DNA of 64,000 nucleotides, taken from positions 77,824,080 through 77,888,079 of the forward strand of contig CM065682.1 of the NCBI GenBank assembly GCA_017654935.2. The letters run 5' to 3'. The notes beneath the pieces are model-generated. The model was given only the letters and a program-made list of their open reading frames with translations. It was not told the origin of the DNA and did no database searches. The position numbers and the translations under genes are program-made. The DNA comes from Phymorhynchus buccinoides (lineage: Eukaryota > Mollusca > Gastropoda > Neogastropoda > Raphitomidae). How positions within the stretch are numbered: position 1 is the first letter of the stretch; each line of letters begins with the position of its first letter. This document shows, in pieces, positions 59,513 to 64,000 of this stretch.

Positions 59513-60111
59513 ACAACATCAACATATTCATAATGAATAGCATTCTTTACACAATCCTGCAAATGTCCCCTGGAGTAATTTGGTACTGATCTATTATATT
59601 ATATAATGATTGGTCTGTCCTAGTCCGACTGTCTGTTCATCTGTCTGTCTGCTCTAAAATTAAAATGTGAAATGTTTTATTAGTAGTAAGTAGCAGGGCT
59701 CCGACATTTCACACATTTATTCCTTGTGACAAGACCTCACTGCAGATCTGCCTACACTATGGTTTGACCGTAGAAAACTATACAGTGTGACTATGCGTTT
59801 TGGAGTGTGCTGACTACTCATTTATGAAACCGAAAAGTCAATGTGACTACCCGTTAAATGACACTAAAGCGTTATACCTCAAACTACGCATTTCACTTTG
59901 AAACTAATAATTTTAAGTTGAAACTACTCATTTAGAGTTTAGGAGGTATATAGGCAGGTCTGTTACTGACAATACCACATCTTCGTCTGCTTAACAAAAA
60001 CACCACCATTGGCCTTGGGGTTGCCTGGGGACAATTACCCCCTGGTATCATTTCACTCAGCTTATCAAGCCATCATAATTGTACTATTTTTGTTTGGAAA
60101 GAGCTACTGAT

Positions 60112-60214
60112 TAAGATTATGATTAAAATTATAACCCCATCGACAACTAAGGCCATGTCAGGGCTGTCACCACGTTAAATCTAATCATGTATTAAAAAGG
60201 GAAGAGCTACTGAT
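60112..60214 (-). mobile_element. R1 retroposon with 13-bp target duplication
   Basis: AAGAGCTACTGAT at 60,099-60,111 and 60,202-60,214 flanks TAAGATTATGATTAAAATTAT, CATCGACAACTAAGGCC and CACCACGTTAAATC. Confidence 0.9.
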
Positions 60215-60245
60215 GTTTACATTGTTAAAATGATTTATGACTTCA

Positions 60246-61422
60246 GGATCCAGAGACGAGAACAGAGGGAACTCAGCTTCCGTATGACTGGTCTGCACCG
60301 GCAGTTGGCTGGCTATGACACCACAACTCAGTCGGCAAGACCACCACACCACACCCTGGACAAGGGCGAGGGGGACAGATTCCAGCACTGTCTACCCCCA
60401 AGCACCACAGGTCAGGGAAAGACCACCACACCACACCCTAAACATGGGCGAGGGGGACAGATTCCAGCACTGTCTACCCCCAAGCACCACAGGTCAGGGA
60501 AAGACCACCACACCACACCCTGGACAAGGGCGAGGGGGACAGATTCCAGCACTGTCTAACCCCAAGCACCAGTGACGTCCGCAAGACCACCACACCACAC
60601 CCTGGACAAGGGCAAGGGGGACAGATTCCAGCACTGTCTACCCCCAAGCACCACAGGTCAGGGAAAGACCACCACACCACACCCTAGACATGGGCGAGGG
60701 GGACAGATTCCAGCACTGTCTACCCCCAAGCACCACAGGTCAGGGAAAGACCACCACACCACACCCTGGACAAGGGCGAGGGGGGCAGATTCCAGCACTG
60801 TCTAACCCCAAGCACCAGTGACGTCCGCAAGACCACCACACCACACCCTGGACAAGGGCGAGGGGGACAGATTCCAGCACTGTCTACCCCCAAGCACCAC
60901 AGGTCAGGGAAAGACCACCACACCACACCCTGGACAAGGGCGAGGGGGACAGATTCCAGCACTGTCTACCCCCAAGCACCACAGGTCAGGGAAAGACCTT
61001 GAGGAGGAGAACGCCACCGATCACCATGCCACTGCTTCAAGTCTGCAGCCACAGCTTATTGTAGTGAATGTTCCTCAGCCAGTCCCTCGGCTGTCAGTGC
61101 CACTGTCTGTACCTCCTCAACCTGCACAGCAACTACCAACTCCTGACCAAAGCCAGCCTAGAGTAAGAACACCTGCAAGCCAGCCTTTGTCCACCAAAGC
61201 GCCTAAAGCAACAGCTTACAGGCACTGGAACTGAGTGGAAGCAGGGTGCACCAGGGCCACACAGGGAAGACTACATATGTGCCAAATGTCAGAGAGACAG
61301 GCAATTTGACACAGTTCACCACAGGATCCTGCAGAGGTACAGATGGTGTGAATACACTGATCCACCTTTTGATCAATGGGCAAAAAATCTGAGGGATGAT
61401 ATGCCCCAATTATTCACATAGA
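60246..61422 (+). pseudogene. Transposase-like protein, C-terminal exon with 82-bp repeats and Cys/His tail
   Basis: After the acceptor TATGACTTCAG it completes a Trp codon and reads IQRREQRELSFRMTGLHRQL. Eight 82-bp repeats follow, then EEENATDHHATASS, a Pro/Gln-rich linker and KAPKATAYRHW. In the next frame comes YICAKCQRDRQFDTVHHR, then RYRWCEYTDPPFDQWAKNLR and a stop. The C-x-x-C...H...C...W tail resembles the zinc knuckle that ends KDZ/Zisupton-like proteins. One frameshift separates the linker from the knuckle, and TAA stops occur in repeat units 3 and 6. Confidence 0.52.
60337..61000 (+). repeat. 82-bp tandem repeat, 8 units in a 246-bp higher-order pattern
   Basis: Units begin AAGACCACC at 60,337, 60,419, 60,501, 60,583, 60,665, 60,747, 60,829 and 60,911 (a partial one at 60,993). 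Units 1, 4 and 7 follow CGGC or CCGC; units 3 and 6 carry CTAACCCC. The repeat of three is 246 bp, a multiple of three. Confidence 0.95.
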
Positions 61423-61634
61423 CTGTCATTTTTTAATTGAATTGGTAGGTGAACACCTATCCTGCCACCTTTGAGTGACCTACCTTCCTTTTCACACTAA
61501 GTTCTTCTTAATTAAAAGTGCGACAAACTTGCACGTTGCACTCAACATGTGTGTTACCAGAAATGGTACAGCAAGACCCCTATGTAGACTGTTTTGATAT
61601 GCGACAAGCAAATCAGGCTATCGCTACCTAGGGA

Positions 61635-61790
61635 TCAAGATTAAAATTATAGACCCGTCGACAACAAAGGCCATGTCAGGGCTGTCACCACGTTAAATCT
61701 TACCACATATTAAAAAGGAATAAAAACACAAGGTAAAAACAAGATTAAAGTTTTTTTGTTAAAATACTTTTGTAAGTTTCCATTTGGTGG
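61635..61790 (-). mobile_element. R1 retroposon, copy without clear duplication
   Basis: AAGATTAAAATTATAGACCC, GTCGACAACAAAGGCCATGTC and the TTAAAAAGGAATAAAAACAC part match the long copies. The right end abuts a 31-bp duplicate of host sequence. Confidence 0.78.
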
Positions 61791-61936
61791 GAACACCTGC
61801 AAGCCAGCCTTTGTCCACCAAGTGATGTACTTGGCGAATGTTTTTACCATATTTTGTATTCCCCATGGTGATAAAAGAGTTAATGTTCAAGTCAAGCTGT
61901 TTGAAAGGGTAAGTAAATTGCTGTATGAACTTTCAG

Positions 61937-62851
61937 GTGCATGGAAGCTTGTGCTGCCCTGTGAGGACCATGCGTGGGTCTCCAAGGCTCTGTTCAAGAG
62001 CGGACCAACAGGGAAACACTTCCAGACGCATGGAAGCTTGTGCTGCCCTGTGAGGACCATGTATGGGTCTCCAAGGCTCTGTTCAAGAGCGGACCAACAG
62101 GGAAACACTTCCAGACGCATGGAAGCTTGTGCTGCCCTGTGAGGACCATGTATGGGTCTCCAAGGCTTTGTTCAAGAGCGGACCACAGGGAAACACTTCC
62201 AGACGCATGGAAGCTTGTGCTGCCCTGTGAGGACCATGTATGGGTCTCCAAGGCTCTGTTCAAGAGCGGACCAACAGGGAAACACTTCCAGACGCATGGA
62301 AGCTTGTGCTGCCCTGTGAGGACCATGTATGGGTCTCCAAGGCTTTGTTCAAGAGCGGACCACAGGGAAACACTTCCAGACGCATGGAAGCTTGTGCTGC
62401 CCTGTGAGGACCATGTATGGGTCTCCAAGGCTCTGTTCAAGAGCGGACCAACAGGGAAACACTTCCAGACGCATGGAAGCTTGTGCTGCCCTGTGAGGAC
62501 CATGTATGGGTCTCCAAGGCTCTGTTCAAGAGCGGACCAACAGGGAAACACTTCCAGACGCATGGAAGCTTGTGCTGCCCTGTGAGGACCATGTATGGGT
62601 CTCCAAGACTCTGTTCAAGAGCGGACCAACAGGGAAACACTTCCAGACGCATGGAAGCTTGTGCTGCCCTGTGAGGACCATGTATGGGTCTCCAAGGCTC
62701 TGTTCAAGAGCGGACCAACAGGGAAACACTTCCAGACGCATGGAACCTTGTGCTGCCCTGTGAGGACCATGCGTGGGTCTCCAAGGCTCTGTTCAAGAGC
62801 GGACCAACAGGGAAACCACTTCTGGACCCAAACAAAGTGAAAACAAAATAA
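61937..62851 (+). pseudogene. Transposase-like protein, N-terminal exon with 89-bp repeats
   Basis: After the acceptor GAACTTTCAG the first unit reads AWKLVLPCEDHAWVSKALFK, SGPTGK. The last unit reads EDHAWVSKALFKSGPTGKPL, LDPNKVKTK and stops. W-x-x-x-x-x-E-D-x-x-W-V-S-x-A-L-F resembles, from memory, the N-terminal motif of KDZ/Zisupton-like transposase proteins. Between them are about nine extra units of 88-89 bp. First and last units have CATGCGTGGG; inner ones have CATGTATGGG. Confidence 0.45.
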
Positions 62852-62956
62852 TCTAGAAATAAAAGTAGTATTTACAACTGCTAAGTAAACTTAAAAAATA
62901 AGAAAAATCATGTTGCCCAAAAGGACTTTATGTATATTGAAAAGGAGGCGCATCGT

Positions 62957-62996
62957 TAAGATTAAGATTGATATTATAGCCCCCCGTCGACATACA
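62957..62996 (-). mobile_element. R1 retroposon, ~40-bp stub
   Basis: GTTAAGATTAAGATTGATATT and ATAGCCCCCCGTCGAC only: the tail and 3' end of the family. Confidence 0.7.
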
Positions 62997-63212
62997 TTTT
63001 TATTTTGTTTGTGATTAAAATACATTGGATTATAAATTAATTAGAATGTTGCATAGTATGTTAGTATCATTCAATTGAATTAGGAATTGGGTGTAAATAA
63101 TATATATAATTTGAATGTACCAGCAATACTCTATAAATATAAGGTCTTTCACACACACACACACACATCCCCATTACAAGTATAATTGGTATTTAGTATA
63201 ATTGGTATTTAG

Positions 63213-63553
63213 CAGCAACGTGGCTTCCCTGACCCCTCCAAAGAGGATATGGTGGAAGCCATCACCAAGACTGACGGAGGATGACACACAGTGTGGAGGC
63301 CACGAGTCAACACATTGAGCTCCTCCGGCTGTACACCAGTGCTGCTGCAACCAACTCCCTTGGTCAGCCTCTGCTCAACAAGATTTCAGTGTTGAGGCCA
63401 TGAGCCAACACATTGATGAGCTCCTCCGGCTGTACACCAGTCCTGCTGCAACCAACTCCCTTGGTCAGCCTCTGCTCAACAACTCAAGGAGGTGGTTTGG
63501 GCCATCTGGAAGACAGAGGCTCGCCACCTGTCATGTCTCCGGGCTGACTGACT
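63213..63553 (+). pseudogene. Transposase-like protein, middle segment with a ~106-bp duplication
   Basis: After ATTTAG the frame reads QQRGFPDPSKEDMVEAITKT, DGG and a stop. Another frame gives SQHIELLRLYTSAAATNSLG, QPLLNK, repeated once. The natural continuation after the second copy is LKEVVWAIWKTEARHLSCLR. The S-L-G-x-P-L-L...W-x-I-W-x-T-x-x-x-H-x-S-C pattern resembles, from memory, a segment inside the catalytic region of the same transposase family. Frameshifts and stops mark it as decayed. Confidence 0.42.
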
Positions 63554-63559
63554 GATGAA

Positions 63560-64000
63560 GGTCATATTCTAAAGACATACTTGGGAATGAAGTAGTGGGC
63601 AGTTGAGCATGATCTGGGGTGGTCAGTGTGGGTTGCCCAGTCAGTGGCAAGGACAATGCTCTGGCATAGAACAAGTGCAAGCAAGGAATTTTTCTTTTCC
63701 TTGGATGAGTCGTTTGAGATCATCTGGATGAAGGAGACCCTTGATGCCCGAAAATATCGATCCTGAAGTAATCTTTTTTCTTTTTCTCTTGAGTGATGAA
63801 GACAGAGAAACTGAAAGTGAAACATTAACACATTTTAGGTTTTGTCCCTGCTGCCCTTATTTATTCATGTTTTTTCTTTCAGAAGTATCCTTATGATAGG
63901 TACATTTTTGCTGCTTTTTTTTATAACCAAGACCATACTTAACATTTGATGTAATATTAGCTTTGTGTGTGCTCTTATTTAATACCTACAGGTGCATCTC
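63560..64000. other. Right edge of window, no supported gene
   Basis: No recognisable coding sequence. Further exons of the decayed locus may lie beyond the edge. Confidence 0.35.

Noticed and set aside
61994..62563. 189-codon minus-strand ORF over the 89-bp repeat
   Set aside because: Mirror of the plus-strand repeat; open only because the dimer of units is a multiple of three.

Overview
The window is eukaryotic nuclear DNA. The genes have introns with GT-AG boundaries, intergenic space is long and AT-rich, and tandem repeats, MITEs, tRNA-headed SINEs and LINE fragments are very dense. A Tweety-family gene in a genome of this repeat style suggests an invertebrate metazoan, most likely a marine mollusc and perhaps a gastropod. 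The phylum is inferred, because there is no rRNA or mitochondrial marker here. All calls come from reading the sequence; no alignment or database search was run.

The one gene that can be rebuilt with confidence is a Tweety homolog (TTYH) on the minus strand. It has 14 coding exons from 47,975 (ATG) down to 11,060 (stop). Every intron is GT-AG, every splice phase agrees, and the predicted protein is 560 residues with five membrane segments, Cys and N-glycosylation sites in the extracellular part, and a C-terminal tail with DPF and NPF motifs. Its introns hold nearly all of the mobile DNA between 11 and 48 kb.

Layout: 1-4 kb is AT-rich sequence with MITEs. 4.0-6.1 kb is a long-inverted-repeat element enclosing a 21-bp minisatellite. 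6-11 kb is a MITE and SINE field. 11-48 kb is the TTYH gene, with GACA-type satellites and a 5'-truncated LINE at 12-17 kb, a hAT remnant at 18.5-19.0 kb, 41-bp and 56-bp minisatellites at 19.4-21.4 kb, and an exon-derived minisatellite at 22.0-22.7 kb. Within it are also paired foldback elements, G-rich, CT-rich and GA-rich arrays, and a LINE reverse-transcriptase pseudogene at 46.2 kb. 48-54 kb is intergenic sequence with three minisatellites. 54-64 kb on the plus strand is a decayed multi-exon protein locus. Its pieces resemble, from memory, parts of the large KDZ/Zisupton-like transposase proteins of fish and marine invertebrates. It is broken by in-exon tandem duplications, frameshifts and antisense insertions of a short retroposon family (called R1 here) that carry clear target-site duplications.

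Two themes recur. First, minisatellites have repeatedly grown out of functional or mobile-element boundaries: a splice acceptor, a SINE tip, exon segments, and the centres of inverted-repeat elements. Second, one MITE family sits 24-34 bp upstream of three consecutive TTYH splice acceptors.
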